Origin: Candidatus Zhuqueibacterota bacterium
Lineage (GTDB): Bacteria > BS750m-G25
Length of the DNA: 11,069 bases
Direction: 5' to 3'
Assembly: GCA_016783505.1 (NCBI GenBank)
Contig: JADHWK010000068.1
Location: 1-11,069, forward strand
Part shown: one piece after another, positions 1 through 7,659 of the stretch
Layout of the letters: the number at the start of each line of letters is the position of its first letter
Numbering within the stretch: the first letter of the stretch is position 1
Notes under the pieces: model-generated
Databases searched by the model: none
Told to the model about the DNA's origin: nothing
Seen by the model: the letters and a program-made list of their open reading frames with translations, nothing else
Translations under genes and position numbers: made by a program

Positions 1-399
1 GACGATGCGGAGATCATGTTGGTGACGTCAGCTACAGTGACCGGCACTTCCCGGGTGGTGGTGGACAGAATGAGGGACAAGGGGCGAAAGGTGGGTCTTT
101 TGAAGATCCGCCTGTTCCGCCCGTTTCCCTTAGCAGAGGTGAGGAAGGTGTTAATGGGTGTCCCGAAAGTGGCCGTCATAGACCGGAACATATGTCCCGG
201 TTATGGGGGGATCTTCGCCCAGGAGATCAAATCAGCCCTGTACGGCCAATCCCAAAACGATCATCCCAGGGTGTTCGGTTTCATTGCCGGACTCGGGGGA
301 CGGGATGTCAAACCTGAAGTGATTGAGGAGATTATTCAATATACCGAGGATCATGACCGACCGGAGGAGGACATCATTTGGATTGGAGTGAAAAAGTAA
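1..399 (+). CDS. porA: 2-oxoacid (pyruvate):ferredoxin oxidoreductase alpha subunit, C-terminal part
   Basis: This is the 3' end of a gene that begins upstream of the window; the frame is open from base 1 (D-D-A-E-I-M...), so the first ATG at 16 is internal. The 132 visible residues resemble the C-terminal part of PorA-type alpha subunits: a region like VTSATVTGTSRVVVD, then LLKIRLFRPFPLAEVRK, a core beta strand with VAVIDRNICPGYGGIF, then a short helix with QEIKSALYG. In the family this subunit works with beta, gamma and delta subunits to cleave 2-oxoacids oxidatively with CoA, giving acyl-CoA, CO2 and reduced ferredoxin in the cytoplasm. The beta subunit follows at 655 on the same strand, which supports the call. 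Pyruvate is the default substrate, but branched-chain or other 2-oxoacids cannot be excluded from this fragment. Confidence 0.88.
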   Translation, partial: DDAEIMLVTSATVTGTSRVVVDRMRDKGRKVGLLKIRLFRPFPLAEVRKVLMGVPKVAVIDRNICPGYGGIFAQEIKSALYGQSQNDHPRVFGFIAGLGGRDVKPEVIEEIIQYTEDHDRPEEDIIWIGVKK

Positions 400-451
400 C
401 CCGAGTCATTTATCATTTCCTCTGAAAATAGACTACCGATAACACGCCTGT

Positions 452-490
452 CTGCCTCAGGCAGGGATAACACAGATTTACACAGATTTT
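452..490. repeat. Hairpin plus tandem 10-bp repeat in the porA-porB gap
   Basis: A short hairpin, CTGCC-TCA-GGCAG (452-464), is followed by two head-to-tail copies of CACAGATTT(A/T) at 471-480 and 481-490. Nothing here is coding. From memory, very similar CACAGATTTACACAGATTT strings occur as dispersed intergenic repeats in many environmental bacterial genomes; I could not check this. The element lies between two genes that are normally adjacent. Confidence 0.5.
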
Positions 491-604
491 TATAAAGGTT
501 CTGACGCCTTAACTCCCTATGAATTTTAGAATTATGGAGTTTATCCGTATGGATTTTATATTCTTTCTCTGAAAATTTTTTTCACCGCATCCTCATTTAT
601 CCTG

Positions 605-620
605 TCCCGAAGCTTCGGGA
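605..620. repeat. Perfect 16-bp palindrome TCCCGAAGCTTCGGGA
   Basis: The sequence TCCCGAAGCTTCGGGA is a perfect palindrome 35 bp before porB. It shares the arms TCCCGA...TCGGGA with elements at 8791-8806 and 10787-10802, so it belongs to a dispersed palindromic family rather than being a porB-specific operator. It could form a hairpin in RNA, but there is no T-tract after it, so it is not a convincing terminator. Confidence 0.6.
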
Positions 621-654
621 TAAAGGTTTCATTAGTCTTTAATCTGGAGATATT

Positions 655-1560
655 ATGTTTGAGGTTTACGAACGCCGGAATTTTATCGTACCCGAAGACG
701 AGATTATGACCCAGGGTCATCTGGGCTGTCCCGGGTGCGGGGCCACCATGTCAATGCGGCTGGCCCTGAAGGCCCTGGGGAGAAAGACCATTCTGATCAT
801 TCCCGCCTGTTGCTGGGCGGTGATTGATGGTCCCTTCCCCTATTCTGCCGCCGGGGTGCCGGTGCTCCAATGCGCCTTTGAGACGGCGGCCATTTCCGCC
901 TCGGGGGTGAGGGCTGGCCTGGATGTGCAGGGGAAAAGCGATGTTCAGGTGGTAGCTTGGGCGGGGGATGGGGGAACCTTTGACATCGGGTTGGGTGCTC
1001 TGTCGGCAGCAGCGGAGCGAAACGAGAACATCATATACGTTTGTTACGACAACGAGGCCTACATGAACACGGGGATCCAGCGGAGCTCGGCTACTCCCTG
1101 GGGAGCGTGGACGACTACCACCCCAGCTCGCCATCCTAAAAGTGAGCCCAAGAAAGACCTGATGGGGATCTTCGCCGCCCACCGCATCCCCTATGCCGCT
1201 ACAGCTACGGTGGCTTATCCCGATGATCTGATTCAAAAGTTTAAAAAGGCGGTTTCAATCAAGGATGGATTGAGGTTACTGCATCTCTTCTCTGCATGTC
1301 CCCCGGGACACAAGTCCCTGGAAAGTGAGTCGGTGAAGATCATGCGGCTGGCGGTCCAGACCAGGGTGTTCCCACTCTACGAGGTGGAAAACGGGGAGAA
1401 ATGGACCCTGACCGTGGAATCTGAGGGTGTGCCCGTGAACGAGTATCTGAAGCTCCAGGGACGTTTCCGCCATCTTTCCGAAACGGACAGAGAGAAGATA
1501 CAAGAAGAAGTGAATGGCAATTGGAAAAGGTTGATGGAAAAGGTAAAGAAAGCGGACTGA
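655..1560 (+). CDS. porB: 2-oxoacid (pyruvate):ferredoxin oxidoreductase beta subunit (thiamine diphosphate-binding)
   Basis: This 301-residue protein has the usual length and layout of PorB. It should bind thiamine diphosphate and a [4Fe-4S] cluster and catalyse decarboxylation of a 2-oxoacid. Visible cluster ligand candidates are Cys25 and Cys28 (CPGCG), Cys52/53 (PACCW) and Cys215 (SACPPG). The thiamine diphosphate/Mg motif is GDGGTFDIG at 104-112, followed by N133 and N138 in YDNEAYMNTG. The lysine/glutamate-rich C-terminal tail is typical of the family. The ATG at 655 is preceded by GGAG (646-649) with 5 bases between, a good ribosome site. PorA lies upstream, and an acyl-CoA dehydrogenase begins 3 bp after the stop, so the two probably share a transcript. 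Pyruvate is assumed; another 2-oxoacid such as 2-oxoisovalerate is possible. Confidence 0.93.
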   Translation: MFEVYERRNFIVPEDEIMTQGHLGCPGCGATMSMRLALKALGRKTILIIPACCWAVIDGPFPYSAAGVPVLQCAFETAAISASGVRAGLDVQGKSDVQVVAWAGDGGTFDIGLGALSAAAERNENIIYVCYDNEAYMNTGIQRSSATPWGAWTTTTPARHPKSEPKKDLMGIFAAHRIPYAATATVAYPDDLIQKFKKAVSIKDGLRLLHLFSACPPGHKSLESESVKIMRLAVQTRVFPLYEVENGEKWTLTVESEGVPVNEYLKLQGRFRHLSETDREKIQEEVNGNWKRLMEKVKKAD

Positions 1561-1563
1561 GTG

Positions 1564-2703
1564 ATGGATTTTAAGTTGACCGAAGAACAGCAGATGATCC
1601 GGGAAACGGCCCGGGAATTTGCCCAGAATGAACTGGCCCCTGGCGTGGCCGAGCGGGATCGGGACGAAAATTTTCCCGGAGAACAATTAAAAAAACTTGG
1701 AGAACTGGGGTTTATGGGGATCACCGTCCCCGAAGAATATGGGGGTGCCGGGCTGGACCCTATCTGCTCTTGCCTGGCTATCGAGGAGATATCCAAAATT
1801 GACGCTTCTATGGGGGTGATCCTATCGGTGACGAATTCCTTAGCCTGCCATCCCATCGAGCGATTCGGCACCGAAGAGCAGAAGCGGAGGTATTTGGTGC
1901 CCCTGGCGTCGGGCCAAATGCTGGGGGGGTTTTCCATGTCTGAACCCGGGGCTGGTTCCGATGCCGCAGCCTTGACCACCACCGCCGTAAGGGACGGAGA
2001 CTTTTATGTGATTAACGGTGGAAAAAACTTTGTTACCAGTGGAAAGAACGGGGACGTTTTCATCCTGATGGCGGTCACCGATAAAGCCAAGGGCGCGAAG
2101 GGAATCAGCGCTTTTATCCTGGAACAGGGGACTCCGGGCATGACGGTGGGCCACAAGGAGAAAAAGCTGGGCATCCGGGGTTCGGACACCACCTCTTTTT
2201 CCTTTGATGATTGTCGTATCCCCAAGGAAAACCTCCTGGGAGAGGAGGAGATGGGGTTTAAGATCGCCCTTACCGCTCTGGATTCAGGCCGGTTGGGCAT
2301 CGCCTGTCAGGCGCTGGGTATCGCCGGGGCGGCATTGGATGAATCAATCAAATATTCCAAGGAAAGAAAGCAGTTCGGCAAGTTCCTTTCTGAATTTCAG
2401 GCAATTCAGTTCAAGCTGGCCGATATGGAGACCCAGATCAACGCCACCCGGCTGCTGATCTATCAGGCGGCAATGAAGAAAGATAGGGGGGATCGCTACT
2501 CCAAAGAGGCGGCTATGGCCAAGCTGTACGCCTCCGAGGTGGCCATGCGCTGCTCCATCGAGGCGGTGCAAATCCATGGGGGATACGGGTACACCAAGGA
2601 CTATCCAGTGGAGCGGTTCATGCGGGATGCCAAGATCACCGAGATCTACGAGGGGACATCAGAAGTGCAGAGGATGGTGATTGCGAATTCTCTTTTAAGA
2701 TAG
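1564..2703 (+). CDS. Acyl-CoA dehydrogenase (short-chain/butyryl-CoA dehydrogenase-like)
   Basis: This 379-residue FAD flavoprotein oxidises acyl-CoA to trans-2-enoyl-CoA, normally passing electrons to electron-transfer flavoprotein. The start is ambiguous: GTG at 1561 is directly followed by ATG at 1564. ATG is preferred because it gives the family-typical beginning MDFKLTEEQQ. Seen in order: N-terminal helical domain; FSMSEPGAGSD (123-133) of the flavin/substrate region; a middle beta domain around residues 140-225; and the C-terminal helical domain with RKQFGK, an IHGGYGYT motif and EIYEGTSEVQ. The Glu in YEG (about residue 363) matches the catalytic base of the SCAD/MCAD type. The length and absence of extra domains fit short-chain, branched-chain or glutaryl-type enzymes; substrate length cannot be read from sequence alone. 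No etfAB or other beta-oxidation gene is in view. Confidence 0.92.
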   Translation: MDFKLTEEQQMIRETAREFAQNELAPGVAERDRDENFPGEQLKKLGELGFMGITVPEEYGGAGLDPICSCLAIEEISKIDASMGVILSVTNSLACHPIERFGTEEQKRRYLVPLASGQMLGGFSMSEPGAGSDAAALTTTAVRDGDFYVINGGKNFVTSGKNGDVFILMAVTDKAKGAKGISAFILEQGTPGMTVGHKEKKLGIRGSDTTSFSFDDCRIPKENLLGEEEMGFKIALTALDSGRLGIACQALGIAGAALDESIKYSKERKQFGKFLSEFQAIQFKLADMETQINATRLLIYQAAMKKDRGDRYSKEAAMAKLYASEVAMRCSIEAVQIHGGYGYTKDYPVERFMRDAKITEIYEGTSEVQRMVIANSLLR

Positions 2704-2715
2704 AATCTCTATTTT

Positions 2716-2764
2716 TTCCCACGATTCCCAGCATTCCCAAACTTTCCCAGGATTCCCAGGGAAA
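2716..2764. repeat. Five phased TTCCCA repeats after the acyl-CoA dehydrogenase
   Basis: TTCCCA occurs at 2716, 2725, 2734, 2744 and 2753, a spacing of 9, 9, 10 and 9 bp. The last unit extends to the palindrome TTCCCAGGGAA (2753-2763). TTTCCC at 2743-2748 can also pair with GGGAAA at 2759-2764 around a 10-base loop. The array starts 12 bp past the stop codon. It could be a small satellite, a transcript-end structure or a protein-binding array; no T-tract follows. Confidence 0.55.
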
Positions 2765-2831
2765 TTCATGAGGTGCCAGAGTCGGGAATAGAAGAACTTG
2801 GTTTGTCTATCACTCCAAATGAGAAAATAAC

Positions 2832-2846
2832 ACAAATTTGATTTGT
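2832..2846. promoter_or_regulatory. Inverted repeat ACAAAT-TTG-ATTTGT upstream of the transporter operon
   Basis: A perfect 6-bp inverted repeat with a 3-bp centre lies 55 bp before the substrate-binding protein start. The flanks extend the symmetry imperfectly (ATAAC on the left, TTAT on the right, with one base offset). Size and position suit an operator or promoter-overlapping site, but no convincing -35/-10 pair was found and the region is A+T-rich, so chance is possible. Confidence 0.3.
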
Positions 2847-2900
2847 TTATCCACTAGTTAGATGAAATTGCTGCCCTTAGAAAACGAAAGGAGGTTTAAA

Positions 2901-3854
2901 ATGAAGCGTTTAATTATCATAATAGTAACAGTAGTCTTGGGCGTAACATTTTTAACAAGTTGTGCCCGAAAGCCAGAGAAAGTAAAAATCGGCTATCAAA
3001 AGACGGAAATCTACCAGCATTTCTTCACTGCGGTCGAAAGGGGATTCTTTAAAGCAGAAGGGGTTGAAGTTGAGCCAGTGGAGTTTGCCTCAGCGAACTT
3101 GATGGCCGAAGCTCTCATCGCGGGAAGAATTGATGGAACTGCTACCAGTGCTTTCCCTGTTATTTTTTCCGTCGAGCAGAATAATCCAGGACAGTTCAAG
3201 ATTTACATAGTTAACGTGATCACCGAAACTGCCTTCCCAGATTATATCTTGGTAAAGAAAGATTCAAAGATGAATAGCCTCTCGGAGCTCAAAGGGAAAA
3301 AGATAGGAACATACCCAGGCTCAACTATACTCACTTATACCAAAATTATTCTAAAACACTTTATGAATCCTGATGAGGATATTACGATAGTTCAACTTAA
3401 ACCTGTACTTCAGCTTCAAGCCCTTGAAACTGGCCAAGTAGATGCAATATTTGCTTTGGAGCCTATAGCCTCGGTGGGAATAGTGAGGGGTATTGCACGG
3501 GTGCTGGAGGAAGCACCCGTGGCCAAATATGTTATGGAGTCTCTCCCTGGGTCGGGCAGTACGTTCTCATCAAGGTTTCTGAAAAATTACCCTAAGGCCG
3601 CAGAAAAAGTAAAAAGGGCAATGTATCGAGCATTAGACTTTCTGAACGATCCTAAAAATATCGAGGAAGCTAGAAGTATACTTGGGGAATGGACAGAAAT
3701 AGATCCAGAGGTTATAGAAAGACTTCGACCCTTAAAATACTGGAAGCTGGAAGATATAGACCGAGGAGCGGTTCAGAAGCTTGCGGACCTACTTTTTGAA
3801 TGGGGTGCTTTAGAAAAGAAAATAGACACTTCTAATCTTTACTATGGCCAATAA
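2901..3854 (+). CDS. ABC transporter substrate-binding lipoprotein, NitT/TauT (SsuA/THI5-like) family
   Basis: This 317-residue protein should capture a small solute outside the membrane and deliver it to the permease encoded downstream. ATG 2901 is chosen over the in-frame ATG 2862 because AAAGGAGGT lies just before it and because it gives a clean lipoprotein signal: a basic start (MKR), a hydrophobic core (4-18) and the lipobox L18-T19-S20-C21. The mature part has the family's two-lobe periplasmic fold. An early GYQKTEIYQ strand is followed by a helix ending in ERGFFKAEGVEVE. LKGKKIGTYPGST (130-142) and ALETGQVDAIFALEP (174-188) are hallmark segments of NMT1/SsuA-type binding proteins. The family binds sulfonates, taurine, nitrate, thiamine precursors or riboflavin; the ligand here is unknown. 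It is the first gene of a likely six-gene operon. Confidence 0.87.
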   Translation: MKRLIIIIVTVVLGVTFLTSCARKPEKVKIGYQKTEIYQHFFTAVERGFFKAEGVEVEPVEFASANLMAEALIAGRIDGTATSAFPVIFSVEQNNPGQFKIYIVNVITETAFPDYILVKKDSKMNSLSELKGKKIGTYPGSTILTYTKIILKHFMNPDEDITIVQLKPVLQLQALETGQVDAIFALEPIASVGIVRGIARVLEEAPVAKYVMESLPGSGSTFSSRFLKNYPKAAEKVKRAMYRALDFLNDPKNIEEARSILGEWTEIDPEVIERLRPLKYWKLEDIDRGAVQKLADLLFEWGALEKKIDTSNLYYGQ

Positions 3855-3869
3855 AATAGGTTAACAAAA

Positions 3870-4646
3870 ATGGAGAATTCCGTAATTGTAAGAAATCTAT
3901 ACAAGTCCTTTCCAAAAGACATAAAAAAATCCTCATATGTATCGATCATTGAGGATGTCAGTATAGAGATCAAATCTGGTGAATTTGTTACGTTCTTTGG
4001 CCCAAATGGCTGTGGAAAGACTACATTTCTTAATGTCTTGTCCGGTTTGTTACCCCCAGACGAGGGTGAGATACTAATTCAAGGGAAAAATCCGGGTACA
4101 ACCAAAATAGGGTACATTTTTCAAAACTTTCCAGAGACTCTCTTCCCATGGCGGAAGAATATTGACAACATCGCCTTCCCTTTAGAGCTCAAAGGCATGT
4201 CAAAAGTTGAAAGATATAAGAATGTTATCGAGTTAGAGAGAAGTCTTGGAATAGAAATTGATAATGGTCTCTATCCTTATAAACTAAGTAGCGGCCAACA
4301 ACAACTTGTGGCGATAGCAAGAGCCCTTATTGATCAACCTTACGTCCTTCTAATGGATGAGCCATTTAATGCTTTAGACTTTCAAACCCGTGTGTTTGTG
4401 GAAGACAAGATATTGGACATTTGGGAAAAAACGAAGACTACGATACTGTTCGTTTCCCACGACATAGACGAGTCTATTTATTTAGCTGACAGAGTGGTTT
4501 TTTTTACCAAAATGCCGGCAAAAATAGCTTGTATAATGGAAGTTAATCTTCCCCGTCCGAGACACCAACAGATGATGACATCTAAGGAATTTTTTAGCCT
4601 GAGGAGCAAGGCGATAGAAATCTTTAGGAAGGTAATGGAGAGATGA
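3870..4646 (+). CDS. ABC transporter ATP-binding protein, NitT/TauT (SsuB/TauB) family
   Basis: This 258-residue cytoplasmic ATPase powers the importer. All core motifs are visible: Walker A GPNGCGKTT (44-52), Q-loop Gln85 in IFQNF, signature LSSGQQQ (139-145), Walker B VLLMDEP (159-165), D-loop ALD (168-170) and the switch His197 in VSHD. The signature reads LSSGQ rather than LSGGQ; the second Gly to Ser change is tolerated in many ABC proteins. The gene begins 15 bp after the binding-protein stop with only a weak ribosome site. Its last bases overlap the permease start (ATGA at 4643-4646), which indicates translational coupling. Together with genes 1 and 3 it forms a complete binding-protein-dependent importer. 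Confidence 0.92.
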   Translation: MENSVIVRNLYKSFPKDIKKSSYVSIIEDVSIEIKSGEFVTFFGPNGCGKTTFLNVLSGLLPPDEGEILIQGKNPGTTKIGYIFQNFPETLFPWRKNIDNIAFPLELKGMSKVERYKNVIELERSLGIEIDNGLYPYKLSSGQQQLVAIARALIDQPYVLLMDEPFNALDFQTRVFVEDKILDIWEKTKTTILFVSHDIDESIYLADRVVFFTKMPAKIACIMEVNLPRPRHQQMMTSKEFFSLRSKAIEIFRKVMER

Positions 4647-5386
4647 GAAAGGAACTTATTGTAGGCCCCATAGTATTTTTATTGATTTGGGCTCTTTTCA
4701 GTTACCTAAAAATCGTAAATCCAGTTCTAATTCCAACCCCATGGGCAGTAATAGTTAGATTTACTGAACTATTCTATAGGGGTGAGATTTGGGCAGATTT
4801 GCTTGCTACACTCTATAGGCTCTTGTTTGGATTTGCTTTGTCTATCGTCGTTGGAATTCCATTAGGTCTGATATTAGGCTCGTCAAAAAGGCTTTCGGAT
4901 TCCTTCGAGTTTCTTATTGATTTCTTCCGTTCAATCCCTGCTTCGGCACTTTTCCCTATGTTCTTACTTTTCTTTGGCATCGGTGATAAGGCGAAAGTTT
5001 CGGTAGTTGTTTTCTCCTGTTCTCTCATCATCATAATTTATACAATGTATGGGGTCAGAAATTGCAAAGAATCACGAATAAGAGTCGCTAAGGTTATGAA
5101 AGCAAATAAATTCTCCATATTTACTAAGGTGATTTTCCCAGAGTCATTACCTCATATCTTCGCTGGTGTGAGAATAAGCATTTCTATTGCTTTGATTCTG
5201 GTTGTTGTTACCGAGATGTTCATTGGAACCAAATATGGATTGGGTAGGTTAATATATGATTCTCACCTGATGTTTCGGCTCTCTACAATGTATGCGGCGA
5301 TCTTGATTGCTGGGATACTCGGTTATATGCTAAATAAGATATTTATGGTAGTGGAATCGAAGGTTTTTCATTGGGCTGGGAAGTAA
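4643..5386 (+). CDS. ABC transporter permease, NitT/TauT (SsuC/TauC) family
   Basis: This 247-residue inner-membrane protein forms, presumably as a homodimer, the channel for the substrate. About six hydrophobic helices are seen, near residues 7-24, 57-80, 98-115, 117-137, 173-195 and 214-236. The cytoplasmic EAA-type loop that docks onto the ATPase lies at about 147-170, ending in the expected ...FTKVIFPESLP. The start overlaps the ATPase stop by four bases. The stretches TPWAVIVRF and GIPLGLILGSS are typical of SsuC/TauC-like permeases. The stop is followed by a 6-bp gap and a radical SAM gene, so the importer is linked to the enzymes downstream. Confidence 0.9.
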   Translation: MRKELIVGPIVFLLIWALFSYLKIVNPVLIPTPWAVIVRFTELFYRGEIWADLLATLYRLLFGFALSIVVGIPLGLILGSSKRLSDSFEFLIDFFRSIPASALFPMFLLFFGIGDKAKVSVVVFSCSLIIIIYTMYGVRNCKESRIRVAKVMKANKFSIFTKVIFPESLPHIFAGVRISISIALILVVVTEMFIGTKYGLGRLIYDSHLMFRLSTMYAAILIAGILGYMLNKIFMVVESKVFHWAGK

Positions 5387-5392
5387 GGCTTT

Positions 5393-6262
5393 ATGGATGG
5401 CAAGCTAAAATTTGAGGAAGATAAGCTAAAAGGTAAGGTCATTGTGGTATCGCAAAAAGAAGAGATTTTTGCGGAGAACTACATCTGGAATTGCAAGAAT
5501 AAAGTGGTTTATGGTCCTATTCTATCCCGCAGACTTGGCAAGTCGCTGGGTATTAACCTTTTCCCCTCAGATTTTAATATCTGCACTTTCGACTGTATTT
5601 ATTGTGATTGTGGTCCTACAAAAAGAAACACGGTTAACACCTACAACTTTGCCTCCATGGAAAAGATTAAAGATGAGTTAGAACACTCATTTGAACACCA
5701 CTCGCAAAATCGGACTCCCATTGACTATATCACATTTGCAGGTAACGGAGAGCCGACTTACTATCCCTTCTTTCCTGAAATAGTGAACTTTGTATTAGAA
5801 TTACGAGATAAGTATTTCCCTCAAAAACCATTGGCTATATTCTCTAACGGGACGATGATATCCAAGCAGGAAGTTATCGAATCAATAGAAAAACTGGATG
5901 AAAGAATCTTCAAGCTCGATGCCGGAGATGAAAGGACATTCAAGTTAATCAGCCGGCCAAATAACAATGTTTCCTTTGAAGAGATTGTTGATAGACTTGC
6001 TAACTTAAAGGGAATAAAGATTTCCTCAGCAGTTCTCTGTTCGGGCATTAGGAACCTTGGTTCATTAAAGAATTGCGGTTATATCGAGGCACTGAAGAAA
6101 ATAGAGCCTCACGAGGTTCATCTCTATAGTATCGATTATCCACCAGCGTATCGGGGAATTAGACGAGCCAGAGTTTCAAAAATGCTCGAACTTGGCCAAT
6201 ATATAACCAGTAATATGGACATTGCAGTAAAAGTTCTTCGAGCAAGAAAGGCTTGGAGGTAG
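5393..6262 (+). CDS. Radical SAM protein of the COG0731 (TYW1-related) type
   Basis: This 289-residue enzyme should bind a [4Fe-4S] cluster and cleave S-adenosylmethionine to a 5'-deoxyadenosyl radical. The cluster motif is Cys64-x3-Cys68-x2-Cys71 (NICTFDCIYC), with an extra Cys73. It is preceded by GPILSRRLGKSLGIN (41-55), a lead-in characteristic of COG0731 proteins, which are often labelled wyosine synthetase-like. GNGEPT at 117-122 is the conserved SAM-contact region, and near the C-terminus LYSIDYPPAYRG matches the family's end. Bacteria generally do not make wyosine, so the true reaction is unknown. The first roughly 40 residues are a charged extension before the core. The gene starts 6 bp after the permease stop with AAGG upstream, and the next radical SAM gene begins 7 bp after it. 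Confidence 0.85.
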   Translation: MDGKLKFEEDKLKGKVIVVSQKEEIFAENYIWNCKNKVVYGPILSRRLGKSLGINLFPSDFNICTFDCIYCDCGPTKRNTVNTYNFASMEKIKDELEHSFEHHSQNRTPIDYITFAGNGEPTYYPFFPEIVNFVLELRDKYFPQKPLAIFSNGTMISKQEVIESIEKLDERIFKLDAGDERTFKLISRPNNNVSFEEIVDRLANLKGIKISSAVLCSGIRNLGSLKNCGYIEALKKIEPHEVHLYSIDYPPAYRGIRRARVSKMLELGQYITSNMDIAVKVLRARKAWR

Positions 6263-6269
6263 TAGAATA

Positions 6270-7640
6270 GTGAACATTTTATTAATACATCCCGATTTCA
6301 GACGTAATATAGAAATCCGAGACTATTGGGAAGGATTTAATCCTCCTTCACTGGTGGTAAATTATTTGGCTTCCATCCTTAAACAATACAATCATAGAGT
6401 AGTTGTTCTTGATTCCCTTTTTCAATTTTTCAGGACTGGCTTTAAGCGCGAAGTAGATCTATCAGATGGATTAGAAGACATGATAAAAGAAGAAAAAATA
6501 GAAGTTGTGGGTATGAGTGTTACTTCTCCTTCTCGATTAATTGCCCTAAATCTTGCTAGTGTAATTAAGAGGGTAAATCCACAAATAAAGATTATATGGG
6601 GTGGCCCTCATCCCACATTAGTAGGCGAAAGAATTTTGGAATATGAACCATTAATTGATTTTTTAATTTTGGGAGAGGGGGAAGATAATTTACCAGATTT
6701 GGTAAATGCCCTCGAGGAAAGAGATTTTAAAAGATTAGAAAAGATCGGTGGATTAGCATTTAGAAGGAACGGCGAAATTATTCGAACTCATGACAATCTT
6801 TCTATTCAGGATTTAGACATCTATCCTTTTACTGTTTATGACCAATATATAAAATTTGCACCACAAAAATCGTTAACGACTGTTTCGATAACTACAGTTC
6901 GTGGTTGTCCTTTCTATTGTAATTATTGTGGATCCAAGGTGATTTACAAGAGCAAGTCAAGAATGAGATCTATTGAGAATGTTATACAAGAAATTAAATA
7001 TTTAGCAGAAGAACATAAGATTAAAAGGATTCTATTTAACGATGAAACTTTTTCATTTCCTCTGGATCGTGCAAAAGCATTGCTTCGGGCTCTATCAGGT
7101 GAGAATATCCATCTTGAACTTGAATGCCAAACAAGGTTTGATGTTGTTGATAATGAATTTTTGAAGTGTTTTAAACAAGCAGGGGGGAGATCAATATTTT
7201 TTGGTATGGAATCCGGCTCGGAAAGGATTAGGGAATTAATGGGGAAAATCTCTTATATAAATAACAAGGTGGTAGAAATATCCCAACTGGTTAAGAAGCA
7301 TGGCATCCGATTAGGAATCCATACAATGTTCGGATATCCAACGGAAACACCGGAAGATATAAGGAAAACAGAAGAGATATTAGAGAAGGTAAAGCCACAT
7401 GAAATTACGGCCCACATCACCCATGTCCATCCTGGAACAAAAGTGTATAAGAATAGCGAATATACAATTGAGGATTGGCTCAAAAGAGATCGAGATTTCT
7501 TTCCTTATGAAACCTCAGCACGGAAATTAAGGGAATTGAGAAGAATCTGTAATTATTTTGAACAACGGTTTACTTCTAAGAGGACTGAGAGAAGCGGATT
7601 TCTTAGAGACTTTGGCTCAGCTATAGAAGTTGTGTATTAA
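6270..7640 (+). CDS. B12-binding-domain radical SAM protein (class B type)
   Basis: This 456-residue protein has an N-terminal Rossmann-like cobalamin-binding domain (about 1-145), with MNILLIHPDF at the start, then VVGMSVTSP and IIWGGPHPTL...ILGEGE. It is followed by a radical SAM core with Cys213-x3-Cys217-x2-Cys220 (VRGCPFYCNYC). Further core landmarks are FNDETF (256-261), GMESGSE (312-318) and FGYPTET (354-360). No DxHxxG cobalamin motif is seen, which is usual for this class. The start is GTG at 6270, chosen because GGAGG (6255-6259) sits 10 bases upstream. Relatives methylate unactivated carbons or rearrange rings (BchE, hopanoid methylases, natural-product methylases); the reaction here is unknown. 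It sits in the same operon as the importer and the other radical SAM gene, suggesting they act on one pathway. Confidence 0.88.
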   Translation: MNILLIHPDFRRNIEIRDYWEGFNPPSLVVNYLASILKQYNHRVVVLDSLFQFFRTGFKREVDLSDGLEDMIKEEKIEVVGMSVTSPSRLIALNLASVIKRVNPQIKIIWGGPHPTLVGERILEYEPLIDFLILGEGEDNLPDLVNALEERDFKRLEKIGGLAFRRNGEIIRTHDNLSIQDLDIYPFTVYDQYIKFAPQKSLTTVSITTVRGCPFYCNYCGSKVIYKSKSRMRSIENVIQEIKYLAEEHKIKRILFNDETFSFPLDRAKALLRALSGENIHLELECQTRFDVVDNEFLKCFKQAGGRSIFFGMESGSERIRELMGKISYINNKVVEISQLVKKHGIRLGIHTMFGYPTETPEDIRKTEEILEKVKPHEITAHITHVHPGTKVYKNSEYTIEDWLKRDRDFFPYETSARKLRELRRICNYFEQRFTSKRTERSGFLRDFGSAIEVVY

Positions 7641-7659
7641 GAATGAAAGGTAAACAACC

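Noticed and set aside
605-620. Palindrome before porB considered as an intrinsic terminator of porA
   Set aside because: No T-run follows, it is over 200 bp from the porA stop, and it recurs in two other places, which fits a repeat better.
751-1236. 161-codon minus-strand open frame inside porB
   Set aside because: It is an out-of-frame shadow in G+C-rich coding DNA; the plus-strand frame has clear PorB motifs, and the minus-strand residues look random.
1276-1982. Two overlapping minus-strand open frames across the porB/acyl-CoA dehydrogenase junction
   Set aside because: They overlap two well-supported plus-strand genes and show no recognisable motif or ribosome site.
2716-2764. Phased TTCCCA units considered as a CRISPR array
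   Set aside because: The units are 6 bp with 3-4 bp spacing, far too short for CRISPR repeats and spacers, and no cas gene is near.
2862-2900. Upstream in-frame ATG that would add 13 residues to the binding protein
   Set aside because: The strong AAAGGAGGT site sits before ATG 2901, and the later start gives a proper lipoprotein signal peptide.
5387-7659. Radical SAM pair considered as a RiPP maturation cluster
   Set aside because: No small precursor-peptide frame lies between or beside the genes, and neither protein shows a SPASM-type Cys-rich C-terminus.
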